A program made the position numbers and the translations under genes. Source: Bradyrhizobium huanghuaihaiense (GTDB taxonomy: Bacteria; Pseudomonadota; Alphaproteobacteria; Rhizobiales; Xanthobacteraceae). From it: DNA of 64,000 bases. Under the pieces are notes generated by a model. That model worked only from the letters and a program-made list of their open reading frames with translations. It did not search any database and was not told where the DNA came from. Of this stretch, positions 35,039 to 44,950 are shown piece after piece; the first letter of the stretch is position 1, and each line of letters begins with the position of its first letter. The stretch lies in NCBI RefSeq assembly GCF_007830635.1, contig NZ_VLLA01000012.1, positions 124,001-188,000 on the forward strand, in the 5' to 3' direction.

Positions 35039-35836
35039 ATGAACAAGCCAACCACGATCGATTTCGCGACAGCCACGGCGATCGACGCCCCCGCCACCCC
35101 ACACGTCCAGGCGCTGCATGATCTGGTCCCCGGCGAAGCCCGCGACAGCCTTCTTGCTGTTCATGATTTGCTACGTCGCGAGCTGCCACAGGGCCGTCTC
35201 GCCATCTATGAAGCCGGCGGCGGCTCGTGCAGCGTTCTGCCGCCGGAATTGCTGAGCCGCAGCAAGGTCACCGTCGTCGACATCGACGAGGACCAGGTTC
35301 GCAACAACACCTACGCGGATGAGGCCATCCTCGGCGACGTGCAGACCTACAGCTTCGGGAGCGAAACCTTCGACCTCGTGATCTGTTACAACGTGATCGA
35401 GCATCTGCCCCATGTCGACGCAGCACTGCTGAACTTCCGTGATGCGCTCAAGCGCGGCGGGATGATCCTGATCGGCGCGCCCAATCCGCGCTCGCTGTCC
35501 GGCGTCGTCACCAAATATTCGCCGCACTGGTTCCACGTCTGGTTCTACCGGCACATCCGCGGCATCAAGGATGCCGGCCTGCCCGGCGAGCCGCCGTTCC
35601 CGACCTTCTTCCATCCACTGGTGACGCTGCCGCGGCTCGAAGCGTTCGCGGCCGCCAACGGCCTCGAGATGATCTATCGCCGTGAGGTCGAGAGTCCGCG
35701 CTATCCCGAGATGCGCCGGCGCAAGCCGCCGTTCGCGGCGCTCGTCGATGCCGGCGCCGCCGTGCTGAACGCCGTGCTCCCGCGCGGCACCGACGTCCGC
35801 CGCGGCGATTATCACGTCATCCTGCGGAAAAGCTGA
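35039..35836 (+). CDS. class I SAM-dependent methyltransferase
   Basis: 265 residues. The Rossmann methyltransferase core (Methyltransf_11 type): VTVVDIDEDQVRNNTYAD (motif I region, about 77), DLVICYNVIEHLPHVDAALLNFRDALKRGGMILIGAPNP (motifs II/III, about 115-150). It is transcribed away from the GT2 gene, toward the chain-length gene, inside the polysaccharide locus, so a sugar is the likely methyl acceptor; this is inference. No strong ribosome site is visible. Confidence 0.8.
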   Translation: MNKPTTIDFATATAIDAPATPHVQALHDLVPGEARDSLLAVHDLLRRELPQGRLAIYEAGGGSCSVLPPELLSRSKVTVVDIDEDQVRNNTYADEAILGDVQTYSFGSETFDLVICYNVIEHLPHVDAALLNFRDALKRGGMILIGAPNPRSLSGVVTKYSPHWFHVWFYRHIRGIKDAGLPGEPPFPTFFHPLVTLPRLEAFAAANGLEMIYRREVESPRYPEMRRRKPPFAALVDAGAAVLNAVLPRGTDVRRGDYHVILRKS

Positions 35837-36113
35837 CCGATGCGCGCGCAGTGCATCGCAGGCAACGCGCAGTCTCGCAGCCTCGTTGCGCGCGGTAACG
35901 AACCGTTAATCTCTGAGGGACTTCGGCGTCGCAACGACGCGACAAACGGCGGCATGCGCTTAAACGCTTTGTTTGCCATTTCGGTGAATAGTCCCTCAAT
36001 GAGTATGGTTAATTTTCCCTGTTGCGTTGATTGGGCACCTATATCCCCGGTGCGTGGCGTAAAGCGAAGAGTAACCCCTCAGCCCGCGGCCGTTGGAATG
36101 AAAGCTGGGGACG

Positions 36114-38477
36114 ATGCTGGACTATGACCAGCCGATAGATCGGGCGAGACCAGAGGCCCCGCAGCAGAGGCCTGAGGCCGGCTTCAGCGCGCTGGAGCTG
36201 GTCAACCTGCTTTGGCGGCGCAAGATCGCAATTGCGGCCGCCGCCCTGCTCGGCGCGACGCTCGCGGTCACGGTCGGCAAGAGCCTGACGCCCCGCTACA
36301 CCGCCACCGCCCAGCTCTATGTCGACCCGCGCGAACTCCAGCTCGTCGATCGCGAGCTCACGCCCCGCGCGCAGGACGTCTCCGGCATGTCCATGGTGGT
36401 GGAGAGCCAGGCGCGCCTGATCACCTCCAACAGCGTGCTGCTCCAGGTGATCCAGCAGGCGGGTCTCGACAAGGATCCCGAATTCGGCGGCGGCGACGGC
36501 AAGAGCCTGATGTCGTCGCTGCTCGGCCTGATCGGCCTGCAGCCCCGCGCGCCCTCCGCGACGGAGACGAAGGAAGTGCAGCTCGCGGCGCTCGACGCGC
36601 TGAACCGGCACATCACCATCCGCAAGACCGAGAAGAGCTTCATCGTCGACATCGAGGTCTGGTCGACCGATCCGGCGAAGGCGGCGATGCTCGCCAACAC
36701 GCTGACCAACGTCTACCTCACGGAGTCCCGAAACTCGCAGGCCTCGGCGGCACGCCGCGCCACCAGCGACCTCTCCAGCCGCCTGAAGGAGCTGCGCGAG
36801 CGGCTGCGCAATGCCGAGACCGCGCTTGCGACCTACAAGGCGCAGAACAATTTCGTCGGCACCCAGGACGCATTGATCAGCGACCAGCAGCTCTCCGCCA
36901 GCAACCAGCGGCTTTCCGCCGCGCGCGCCGCGACGATGGATGCGCAGGCGCGGCTCGACCAGATCGAGGCGAGCCGGCGCACGGCGGCCGATGCCGGCGC
37001 AATTCCCGAAGCGCTGCAATCGCCGACCATCGCGAACCTGCGCGCGCAATATGCCGAGGCCCGCAAGAAATATGCGGAGCAGGCCGGCGAACTCGGCCCG
37101 CGCCATCCGGCGCTGCGCCAGACCGAGAAGCAGGTCGAGGATCTCAAGCGCACCATCAGCGAGGAGATCGATCGCTTCGCCCAGTCGGCCAAGAATGATC
37201 TGACGCGCGCCCGCGATTTTGAGGCGTCGCTGAACCGGGCGCTGGAAGCGCAGAAGCGGCAGAGCGTGCAGCTCAGCCAAGCCGCCGTGCGTTTGCGCGA
37301 GCTCGAGCGCGAGGCCGATGCCAGCCGCGACGTCTATCAATCCTTCCTCAAGCGCTCGCGCGAGACCGAGGAGCAGGAGAGCCTGAACACGTCGGCCGCC
37401 CGCGTCATCGGTGAAGCCACCGTGCCGCAGCGGCGTTCGTTCCCGCCGGCGATGAGCCTGTTCGCCATGATCGGCTTCATCTTCGGCGCCATCGCCGCAT
37501 CGGGCTGGTTCGCCGCGGCCGAGCTGCTGTTCGCCGGCGCGCCAGCGCCTGCACCCGCTCGCCGTGAGCGCACACCGGCGCCGCAAGCTCCGCGCGCTCC
37601 GGAGCCGCCGCGGGCCAGCGAGATTGCGCAGCCGCAGGTTTCGCGAGCACCGGAGGTCGCGCAGGCTCCGCCGGACGTTGCTGCGCCACCGCTGCAACCT
37701 TCAATGGTCGAAAGACCTCTGATCGAAAAGCCGCTGATTGCGCGCCTCCAGGAGGCCGACGTCATCCACACGCTCGGCGCCATTCTCGCCACCGGCGGCG
37801 GCGTCGACCTGACGCGGCTGGGCTGGCCGACGCTGCGTCCCGGCTTCCCGCTGACGAGCCTGCTCAATGCCTGGCGCGACATGCGCGCGGCGGTGGCCCG
37901 GCGCGCGGGCGGCAAGGCGATGCCGGTCGTCGCATTGCTCGGTCCCGGCGAGACCACCGGACGCAGCGTGACCGCGCTGAATTTCGCGTTCGCAGCCGCG
38001 CGCGACGGCGCCCGCGTGCTGATGATCGATGCCGACCATCTGGCGCATTCGCTCTCGAACAAGGTCAACCGTAACGGCAAGAGCGAGCCGAGCAGGCTCG
38101 GCTGGCTCTCGAACGGCAGCAGGGCCGCGCGCGAGATCAAGACGGTCAACGGCATCTCGGTGCTACCGGCCGCCGAAGGCGATGCCGGCAAGGCAGCTGA
38201 AGCCATCCGCAAGGCGATCGCACAGGCGCGCTCCGCCGGCGGCTACGACCTCGTGGTGCTCGACGGTCCCGTGACGCCGCTCGGCGCCGGCAGCCGCAAG
38301 CTGCTCGACGAGGTCGATGCGCTGGTGGCGGTGCTGCCGACCAGCCTGGACATCAACGACGGCCTGGAAGAGATCCTGAGCACGCTCGGCCGCGCCGAGC
38401 GCAAGCTCGTCGGCGTTGTGCTCGACGAGCTCACTCCCGCAACCCAAGCGCGCCAGCGAGGCAGACAATATGCTTGA
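36114..38477 (+). CDS. Wzz/ExoP-like polysaccharide chain-length protein with degenerate kinase domain
   Basis: 787 residues. TM1 (about 36-56) and TM2 (about 446-468) bracket a long periplasmic coiled-coil region (about 210-400), the Wzz/GNVR layout. After a Pro/Ala-rich linker (480-530) a cytoplasmic BY-kinase-like domain follows (about 590-787). Its Walker A is GPGETTGRS (610-618), with Arg where the lysine should be, Walker A' is VLMIDAD, and the C-terminus has a single Tyr (QYA), no tyrosine cluster. So it probably controls length and export without normal autokinase activity. It overlaps the next gene by 8 bases. Confidence 0.85.
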   Translation: MLDYDQPIDRARPEAPQQRPEAGFSALELVNLLWRRKIAIAAAALLGATLAVTVGKSLTPRYTATAQLYVDPRELQLVDRELTPRAQDVSGMSMVVESQARLITSNSVLLQVIQQAGLDKDPEFGGGDGKSLMSSLLGLIGLQPRAPSATETKEVQLAALDALNRHITIRKTEKSFIVDIEVWSTDPAKAAMLANTLTNVYLTESRNSQASAARRATSDLSSRLKELRERLRNAETALATYKAQNNFVGTQDALISDQQLSASNQRLSAARAATMDAQARLDQIEASRRTAADAGAIPEALQSPTIANLRAQYAEARKKYAEQAGELGPRHPALRQTEKQVEDLKRTISEEIDRFAQSAKNDLTRARDFEASLNRALEAQKRQSVQLSQAAVRLRELEREADASRDVYQSFLKRSRETEEQESLNTSAARVIGEATVPQRRSFPPAMSLFAMIGFIFGAIAASGWFAAAELLFAGAPAPAPARRERTPAPQAPRAPEPPRASEIAQPQVSRAPEVAQAPPDVAAPPLQPSMVERPLIEKPLIARLQEADVIHTLGAILATGGGVDLTRLGWPTLRPGFPLTSLLNAWRDMRAAVARRAGGKAMPVVALLGPGETTGRSVTALNFAFAAARDGARVLMIDADHLAHSLSNKVNRNGKSEPSRLGWLSNGSRAAREIKTVNGISVLPAAEGDAGKAAEAIRKAIAQARSAGGYDLVVLDGPVTPLGAGSRKLLDEVDALVAVLPTSLDINDGLEEILSTLGRAERKLVGVVLDELTPATQARQRGRQYA

Positions 38478-39276
38478 GCGCCGCGTCAATCTGGACGGGC
38501 GGGCCGCAACCGCCGACGTGCCGCGGATCACCGTCGGCGGCCTCCGCATGGCTGCGCTCGACCTGGAAGCCACCGCCGATTTCATGATCGAGGCCACCGA
38601 TCCGCAACATCGCATCGGCCGTCCGCTGTACCTGACCTCGGCCAATGGCGAGGTGCTGGCGCGCTGCTCGACCGAGCCGCAGACCGAGCGCCTGTTCCGC
38701 GCGGCCGATTTGATCAATGCCGACGGCCAGCCGCTGGTGGCGGCCTCGAAACTGCAATCCTGGTTTCCGCTGCCCGAGCGCGTCGCGACCACGGACCTGT
38801 TCCACGTCGTCGCGCGCAAGGCCGAAGCGGTCGGCCGCACCTTCTACATGTTCGGCGCCAGCGAGGCCGAGAACGCCGCGGCGGTCGCCAACGTCCGCAA
38901 TCTGTATCCGAACCTGAAGATCGTCGGGCACAGCCACGGCTATCTGCGCGGCGAAGCGCTGCGCGCGAAAGTCGAGGAGATCAACGCGCTCGCGCCCGAT
39001 TATCTCTGGGTCGCGTTCGGCGTGCCCAACGAGCAGGCATTCGTCGAGGAATTCACGCCGCTGCTCACCAATGTTGGCGTTATCAAGACCTCCGGCGGCT
39101 TATTCAACTTTTTGTCGGGCAGCCGGTCCCGCGCGCCGCAATGGATGCAGAGATTCGGACTCGAATGGGCCTGGCGCACATGGCTCGAGCCACGCCGCCT
39201 GTTCTGGCGCTATTTGACCACCAACCCCCGCGCGCTCTATCTTCTCTTCAGCCGCAAACGGCCCTTCAATCGCTGA
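38470..39276 (+). CDS. WecG/TagA/CpsF-family glycosyltransferase
   Basis: 268 residues (PF03808 type). The family signature INADGQPLV (about 79-87) and PDYLWVAFGVPNEQAFVEEF (about 175-195), then GLFNFLSGSRSRAPQWMQRFGLEWAWRTWLEPRRL (about 215-250). It adds ManNAc- or glucosamine-type sugars to a polyprenyl-linked precursor. It starts within the end of the chain-length gene (8-base overlap), so the two are co-expressed. C-terminal amphipathic helix is typical. Confidence 0.87.
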   Translation: MLERRVNLDGRAATADVPRITVGGLRMAALDLEATADFMIEATDPQHRIGRPLYLTSANGEVLARCSTEPQTERLFRAADLINADGQPLVAASKLQSWFPLPERVATTDLFHVVARKAEAVGRTFYMFGASEAENAAAVANVRNLYPNLKIVGHSHGYLRGEALRAKVEEINALAPDYLWVAFGVPNEQAFVEEFTPLLTNVGVIKTSGGLFNFLSGSRSRAPQWMQRFGLEWAWRTWLEPRRLFWRYLTTNPRALYLLFSRKRPFNR

Positions 39277-39295
39277 GAGAAGAGTAGCATACGAC

Positions 39296-40288
39296 ATGAC
39301 CGATCGACCGACTGTCCTCGTCACAGGAGGCGCAGGCTATATTGGCTCGCATGCCTGCCGCGCACTGACCGCCGCCGGCTATCAGCCCGTCGTTTATGAC
39401 AATCTCTCGACAGGTCACCGCAGCTTCGTCGCCGGTCCCCTCGTGACCGGCGATCTGCTCGACGGCGCGGCGCTGGCGCGCGCTTTCGCCGAGCACAAGG
39501 TCACCGCCGTGATGCATTTCGCGGCCGCCAGCCTCGTCGGCGAATCCATGACCGATCCGCAGAAATATTACATCAACAACGTGCAGGGCACGTTGTCGCT
39601 GTTGCAGGCGATGCGCAACGCCGGCTGCCATCGCATCGTGTTCTCCTCGACCGGCGCCGTCTACGGCAATGCCGATTCCAAAGAGCTGCCGGAAGACTTC
39701 CCCTGCGCGCCGATCAACCCCTACGGCGCATCGAAATGGATGATCGAGCGCATGCTCGCCGATTATCGCGCAGCCTATGGCTTCGGTGCATTCTGCCTGC
39801 GTTATTTCAATGCCAGCGGGGCCGATCCCGCCGGCGGCATCGGCGAGCTGCGCGACAACGAGACCCATCTCATTCCGCGCGCCATGATGGCACTGCAGGG
39901 CCATGTCGACTTCGCCGTGTTCGGCGACGATTACAACACGCCCGACGGCACCGCGATCCGCGACTACATTCATGTCACGGACCTCGCCGCCGCGCATGTC
40001 GCCGCGCTGAAGCTGCTGGAAACGGGACATGCCGGCGGCAGCTTCAACCTCGGCACCGGCGCGGGCTTCTCGGTGCGCCAGATCCTCGACGCCATCAGGC
40101 AGGAGACCGGGCGCGAGGTGCCGCACACGGTCAAGCCGCGCCGCGCCGGCGACCCCACTTACCTGGTCGCCGATCCCTCTGCCGCGCGAAAAGTCCTGAA
40201 CTTCGTGCCGCATCACTCCGACCTGCCGACGGTGATCCGCACCGCCTGGGCGTGGCACCAGAAGGCCCATCCGCTCAGGGCACGTTAA
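39296..40288 (+). CDS. galE: UDP-glucose 4-epimerase GalE
   Basis: 330 residues. Extended SDR: NAD-binding TGGAGYIGSH at about 10-19, catalytic Ser/Thr in FSSTGAVYG (about 118) and Tyr-Lys in NPYGASKWMIE (about 142-150), then YFNASGADPAGGIGE, all as in GalE. It interconverts UDP-glucose and UDP-galactose, supplying galactose for the polysaccharide. It follows the WecG-type gene by 19 bases. Confidence 0.92.
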   Translation: MTDRPTVLVTGGAGYIGSHACRALTAAGYQPVVYDNLSTGHRSFVAGPLVTGDLLDGAALARAFAEHKVTAVMHFAAASLVGESMTDPQKYYINNVQGTLSLLQAMRNAGCHRIVFSSTGAVYGNADSKELPEDFPCAPINPYGASKWMIERMLADYRAAYGFGAFCLRYFNASGADPAGGIGELRDNETHLIPRAMMALQGHVDFAVFGDDYNTPDGTAIRDYIHVTDLAAAHVAALKLLETGHAGGSFNLGTGAGFSVRQILDAIRQETGREVPHTVKPRRAGDPTYLVADPSAARKVLNFVPHHSDLPTVIRTAWAWHQKAHPLRAR

Positions 40289-40519
40289 GCAACCGTAACA
40301 TCCGCACCTTGCCTGCCGAGCCTCCAAACGGCTAAAATGGAGGCTCGCTGCCGCCGTTGGCGTATCGCCGACGGCCGCATTCTTGGGCATCACCGACGAT
40401 GAGGTCGGGATGCATGGCTCCCGCCGGTTGCGCGAGCCGATTTTTCCTGGTGTCAGGACCACAATCGAATCTGCGTGACGGCCTGTCATCAGGCGCGGAT
40501 TCGAAGGAGTATCGATCCA

Positions 40520-40861
40520 ATGCATCAGGCTGCACGCCTGGAGTTCGAGCGCGTGATGGATGAGTTCGTCCGCTGGCATGTCGTGCCCGAGGACGAGCGC
40601 TCGCCCGCGCCTGCCTGGTGGTGGGGACCCGCCATGGCGGTGGTCGACGATCAGGAGCCGATGAGCAGCGCATGGTGCGCCGAGCTCGGCCTGAGCGAGG
40701 GCACGAGCTTCGCCGACGGCGCGCGCACAATTCTGGCGCTGTTCGTCGAGCAGACGTCGCTGACGGGACCCCAGGATTTTCCGAGCATCGCCGAGGGCGC
40801 CGATCACGACGTCCGCGAGCTGCACCCGCAGCCGTCAGACGACAGCGCGTTTCAGCCGTAG
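40520..40861 (+). CDS. hypothetical protein, 113 aa
   Basis: Acidic 113-residue protein, MHQAARLEFERVMDEFVRWHVV at the start and a Trp-rich AWWWGPAMAVV segment near residue 35. AAGGAG is 10 bases upstream of the ATG. No family recognised. Its 3' end overlaps the opposite-strand GAF/GGDEF/EAL gene by 27 bases. Confidence 0.65.
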   Translation: MHQAARLEFERVMDEFVRWHVVPEDERSPAPAWWWGPAMAVVDDQEPMSSAWCAELGLSEGTSFADGARTILALFVEQTSLTGPQDFPSIAEGADHDVRELHPQPSDDSAFQP

Positions 40862-43800
40862 CGCCGCAGCCGCGGTGGCAACCGGATCCGGTTCGGGCTG
40901 AAGCGGCGGTGCGACCGGCAGCACCATCGGCCGCAACAATTCGGCCATCTGTTTCGCCGGCAGCGGCTTCGCAATCAGGAAGCCCTGCATCTCGTCGCAG
41001 CCGTGGCTGCGCAGAAACGCCTCCTGCTCGGCGTTCTCGACGCCTTCGGCGACGACCGTCATGCCGAGCGCCTTGCCCATGCTGATGATCGCCTGCGCGA
41101 TCGCCTGATCCTCCGAATCCTGCGGCAGGTCACGCACGAAGGAGCGGTCGATCTTGATGGTGTCGATCGGGAAGTGCTTCATCAGCGACATCGACGAATA
41201 GCCGGTGCCGAAATCGTCGATCGCAAGGCGGATGCCGCGACTCTGGATCGCGTCGAGCACCTTGAGCGCACGTCCGACATTGCGCATCATCATGCTCTCG
41301 GTGACCTCGAGCTGGAGCAGCACCGGCGACATGCCGGAGGCCGCCAACGCCTCGTCGACGTCCTGCAACAGATGCTCGTCGGCGAACTGCCGCGGCGACA
41401 GATTCACAGCCATCGACAGCGGCAGCAGGCCGCGGCGCTGCCAGGCCATCGCCTGCGCGCACGCCTCGTTCAGCACCCAGCGACCGATCGGCACGATCAG
41501 CCCGGTTTCCTCCGCGAGCGGAATGAACTGTGCGGGCGAGACGCTGCCGAGATCGGGATGGGTCCAGCGCAGCAGCGCCTCCACGCCGGTGATCTGGCCG
41601 GTCGCCATGTCCACCTTGGGCTGATAGTTCAGCGAGAACTGCTCTCGCTCCAGCGCGCGGCGCAGCGCGCTCTCCAGCGACAGCCGCTCGATGGACTGGG
41701 TCTTCACTTCCTTGGAGAAGAAGCGGTAGCCGTTCTTGCCGTCTTCCTTGGCGAGATACATCGCCATGTCGGCGTTCTTGGTCAGCGTCTGCGCGTCGGA
41801 GCCGTTGGCCGGGTACATCGCGATGCCGATCGAGGCCGTGGTATGGCACTCGTGACCGGCGAGCTCCATGGGCTCGGAGAGCGCCGTGAGCAGCCCGGTC
41901 GCGATGCGCTGGACGTCGTCGATCTCGCCGCACTGGTCGAGGATGACCACGAACTCGTCGCCGCCGAGCCGCGCCACCACGTCGCTGGCCCGCAGCGCGC
42001 CGCGCAAGCGGTTCGCCACTTCGAGCAGCAGCAGGTCGCCCGCTTCGTGGCCTAGCGAGTCGTTGATGACCTTGAAGCGGTCGAGATCGATGAACAGCAC
42101 CGCAAATCGGTGATCATGGCGCTGCGCGGTGTCGATCGCCGCGCGCAGCAGCCCGTTGAAGGTCTCGCGGTTCGGCAAGTCGGTCAGGCTGTCGTGCGAG
42201 GCGAGATACTCGATCCGCTCGTCCGCCTGGTTCTTCTCGTCGGCCCGATCGAAATTCTCCATCGCGAAGGAGACGTTGTCGGCCAGGCGCTGCAGCAGCT
42301 CGACGAACTCTTCCGTGAAGGTATTCGGCTCGGTCGACATGTAGATCATGACGCCAACGGCACGGTCGTGCGCGATCAGCGGGAACGCCGCGCCCGACCG
42401 CGCGCCGTCGCCGCGCACGATGGCGTGGAAGACACGGACGCGATCGTCGTTGAGGTAGTCGTTGCTGATGCAGGGCTGGCGCGTGCGGAACGCCGTGCCG
42501 CTCATGCCGCGCCCCTCAGGGCGTTCGGGGTCGATGGAGAGACGGATGTTGCGGGTGGTGTCCGCGGACGGTCCGGCCGCCGCCACGATCTCGAGCTGAT
42601 CGCTGCCTTCCACCGCCAGCGCGATCGTCGTCGAGGTGAATTTCGCGCCGTTCGACGCGGCGAGGCAGACGAGGTCGAACAGCTCGGCCCGCGACTTGGC
42701 CCGCATGATCGCCTCGTTGGTAGCGCTCAGCGCCGCGAACATGCGCCTCAGACGTTCCTTCTGCGCCTCGGTGCGGGCCTTTTCCTCGGCCCGGTCGAAA
42801 TTGTCGAGCGCGAACGAGACGTTCTCGGCAAGCCGCCCCAGCAGTTGAATGAGATCCTGCGTAAACGCGCCCTCATCGGGCGAGAGGAACAGCAACACGC
42901 CGACAGCCTCGCCGCCGTTGCTGAGCAACGGGAAGCAGGCGCCTGATTTCGTCCCTTGCATGCGCGCGATCTGGTGCCAGTGCGCGGTGCGGATGTCGGT
43001 TAGGATCTCATTGGCGATGCAAGGCGCGCGCGTACGGAAGGAGGTGCCGGTGAGCCCGCGACCCTCCGGGTCATCGGCCGAAGTCGAGAAGCGCCATTCC
43101 TTGATCAGGCCGCAGCTCTCACCCTTGGTCATGGCAATGTCGAGATAGTGCCCCGTCGCATCCACCATGGCGATGGTCGCGGAGGAGAAGGTGCCACCGA
43201 GCACCGCCGCCTCGCAGACCACCTCGAACAATTCGGCGCGGGTCTTCACCCGCATGATCGCCTCGTTGGTCGCGCTCAGCGCCTCAAGCATGCCCCTGAG
43301 ACGATTGCGCTGCATCTCGGCCTTGGCCTTCGCCTCGGCACGGTCGAAATTCTCCAGCGCGAAAGAGACGTTGGCCTGGAGCCTGCGCAGCAGCTCGACG
43401 AGTTCGTGCGTGAAGGCGCCGCACTCCGGCGAGTTGAACAGGAAGACGCCCTCGACCCGGTCGCCGTTGAACAGCGGCAGCGCCGCGGAGGACGCGATGC
43501 CGTTGCGGCGGGCGCTGGCCTGCCAGGGCGCGATGCGGTCGTCGGCGAGCACGTCGTTGCTGACGGCAGGCTGGCGCGTGCGGAACGCGGTGCCGGTCAG
43601 CCCGCGTCCTTCCGCCACCTGCTCCGAGGTCGAGAACTTGAAGTTGCGAACCTGGTCGGCATTCGGTCCGTAGCTGGCGACCACGCGCAGCAGCTCGGCG
43701 CGCCGGTCGACCAGCGCGATGCTGGCGGAAGTGAACTTGGCGCCTTTGGCCGTCGCCTCGCAGACGAGGTCGAACAGCTCGGACCGCGACCGTGCGCGCA

Positions 43801-44950
43801 GGATCGCCTCGTTGGTGGCACTGAGCGCCGCATACATGCGCGCCAGGCGCTCTTCTTCGGCTGCGATCCTGGCCTTCTCGGCCTCGCGGCCGAAATTCTC
43901 GATCGCGAACGAGACGTTCTCCGCCATGCGCAGCAGCAGCGCGACGATCTCTTCGTCCTTGGCCCAGGAGCGGCTGATGAAGAACAGCAGCACGCCGACG
44001 CTTTCGCCACGCTTGATCAGCGGCGCGACCACGCAGGCGGCGACGCCGGTGTTGACGTTGGCCTGCTCCCACGGCGAGCCCTTCGTGCGGCTGGCGAGAT
44101 CGTCCTCGACGACGGCTTTCTGCGTCCGGAACACCTCGCCGGAGATGCCCTTGCCATAGGGATTGTCCGGGTCGACCGAATAGCGCGACTGGGTGACGAG
44201 CTCGAGGTTCTGCCCGGTGGCCGCGACAGGCTTCATCCAGTGCGAATCCGGCTCGCGGAGCAGCACGATGGTCGCCAGCGATTTGCCGCTGTGCACGGAG
44301 GCGTCACAGACGAGCTGGTACAGCTCCAGCTCGGTCTTGGCCCGCAGGATCGCTTCGTTGGTGGCGCTGATGGCACCGAACATGCGGTTGAGCCGCCGTG
44401 TCGCCCGTTCGCTGATCTGCTGCGCGGTCTCGCGCGCGAAATTGTCCAGCGCGTAGGAAATGTTCGCCGACATGCGCTCGAACAGCGACACCATCTGCTC
44501 GTTCAGCGAGTTGGCCTCGCGTCGCGTCACGTACAGCACGCCGACGCTTTTGCCGTTGCAGAGCAGCGGCAACGCCGCCGCCGCACCGATATGCGCCTTG
44601 GTGGCACCCTTACGCCACGCCAGCGAGCGCGGGTCGTTCAGATAGTCGTTGCTGATGCACAGCTTCTGATCGCGAAATGCCTCGCCGCCGACGCCCGATC
44701 CTTCCGGCGTGCCGGCGTCGGTCGTGATCACGAGCGAGCTCAGCCGCGGGATATCGTCGCCGCAGCCGGCCGCAAAGCGCAGCCGCCGGCCGTCGGGGCC
44801 CACCAGGAACACGGCCACGGCCAAAAAGTCCCCGCTCGAAAAGCCGGCGTCGCAGACCTTCTGGTACAGCTCGTCCGGCGATCTCGCATAGAGGATCGCT
44901 TCATTGATGGCGCTCAGCGCCGCAAAGGTGCGCGCGAGGGTCGTCGGCAC
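40835..44950 (-). CDS. five-GAF, GGDEF-EAL cyclic-di-GMP signalling protein
   Basis: 1371 residues, no membrane segment, so cytoplasmic. Five GAF units start at about residues 9, 191, 373, 555 and 738, spaced 182-183 residues, each beginning with a variant of ALSATNEAI and separated by charged helical linkers ending ENFDRAEEKA. The GGDEF domain (about 915-1080) keeps RLGGDEF (995-1000) and an RxxD inhibitory site (987-990), so it can make c-di-GMP. The EAL domain (about 1100-1340) keeps EALLRW (1124), NLSPRQF, EVTES, DDFGTGYSS and VVAEGVE, so it can also degrade it. GAFs may sense small molecules or redox state. Overlaps its convergent neighbour. Confidence 0.93.
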   Translation of the reverse strand: MPTTLARTFAALSAINEAILYARSPDELYQKVCDAGFSSGDFLAVAVFLVGPDGRRLRFAAGCGDDIPRLSSLVITTDAGTPEGSGVGGEAFRDQKLCISNDYLNDPRSLAWRKGATKAHIGAAAALPLLCNGKSVGVLYVTRREANSLNEQMVSLFERMSANISYALDNFARETAQQISERATRRLNRMFGAISATNEAILRAKTELELYQLVCDASVHSGKSLATIVLLREPDSHWMKPVAATGQNLELVTQSRYSVDPDNPYGKGISGEVFRTQKAVVEDDLASRTKGSPWEQANVNTGVAACVVAPLIKRGESVGVLLFFISRSWAKDEEIVALLLRMAENVSFAIENFGREAEKARIAAEEERLARMYAALSATNEAILRARSRSELFDLVCEATAKGAKFTSASIALVDRRAELLRVVASYGPNADQVRNFKFSTSEQVAEGRGLTGTAFRTRQPAVSNDVLADDRIAPWQASARRNGIASSAALPLFNGDRVEGVFLFNSPECGAFTHELVELLRRLQANVSFALENFDRAEAKAKAEMQRNRLRGMLEALSATNEAIMRVKTRAELFEVVCEAAVLGGTFSSATIAMVDATGHYLDIAMTKGESCGLIKEWRFSTSADDPEGRGLTGTSFRTRAPCIANEILTDIRTAHWHQIARMQGTKSGACFPLLSNGGEAVGVLLFLSPDEGAFTQDLIQLLGRLAENVSFALDNFDRAEEKARTEAQKERLRRMFAALSATNEAIMRAKSRAELFDLVCLAASNGAKFTSTTIALAVEGSDQLEIVAAAGPSADTTRNIRLSIDPERPEGRGMSGTAFRTRQPCISNDYLNDDRVRVFHAIVRGDGARSGAAFPLIAHDRAVGVMIYMSTEPNTFTEEFVELLQRLADNVSFAMENFDRADEKNQADERIEYLASHDSLTDLPNRETFNGLLRAAIDTAQRHDHRFAVLFIDLDRFKVINDSLGHEAGDLLLLEVANRLRGALRASDVVARLGGDEFVVILDQCGEIDDVQRIATGLLTALSEPMELAGHECHTTASIGIAMYPANGSDAQTLTKNADMAMYLAKEDGKNGYRFFSKEVKTQSIERLSLESALRRALEREQFSLNYQPKVDMATGQITGVEALLRWTHPDLGSVSPAQFIPLAEETGLIVPIGRWVLNEACAQAMAWQRRGLLPLSMAVNLSPRQFADEHLLQDVDEALAASGMSPVLLQLEVTESMMMRNVGRALKVLDAIQSRGIRLAIDDFGTGYSSMSLMKHFPIDTIKIDRSFVRDLPQDSEDQAIAQAIISMGKALGMTVVAEGVENAEQEAFLRSHGCDEMQGFLIAKPLPAKQMAELLRPMVLPVAPPLQPEPDPVATAAAALRLKRAVV

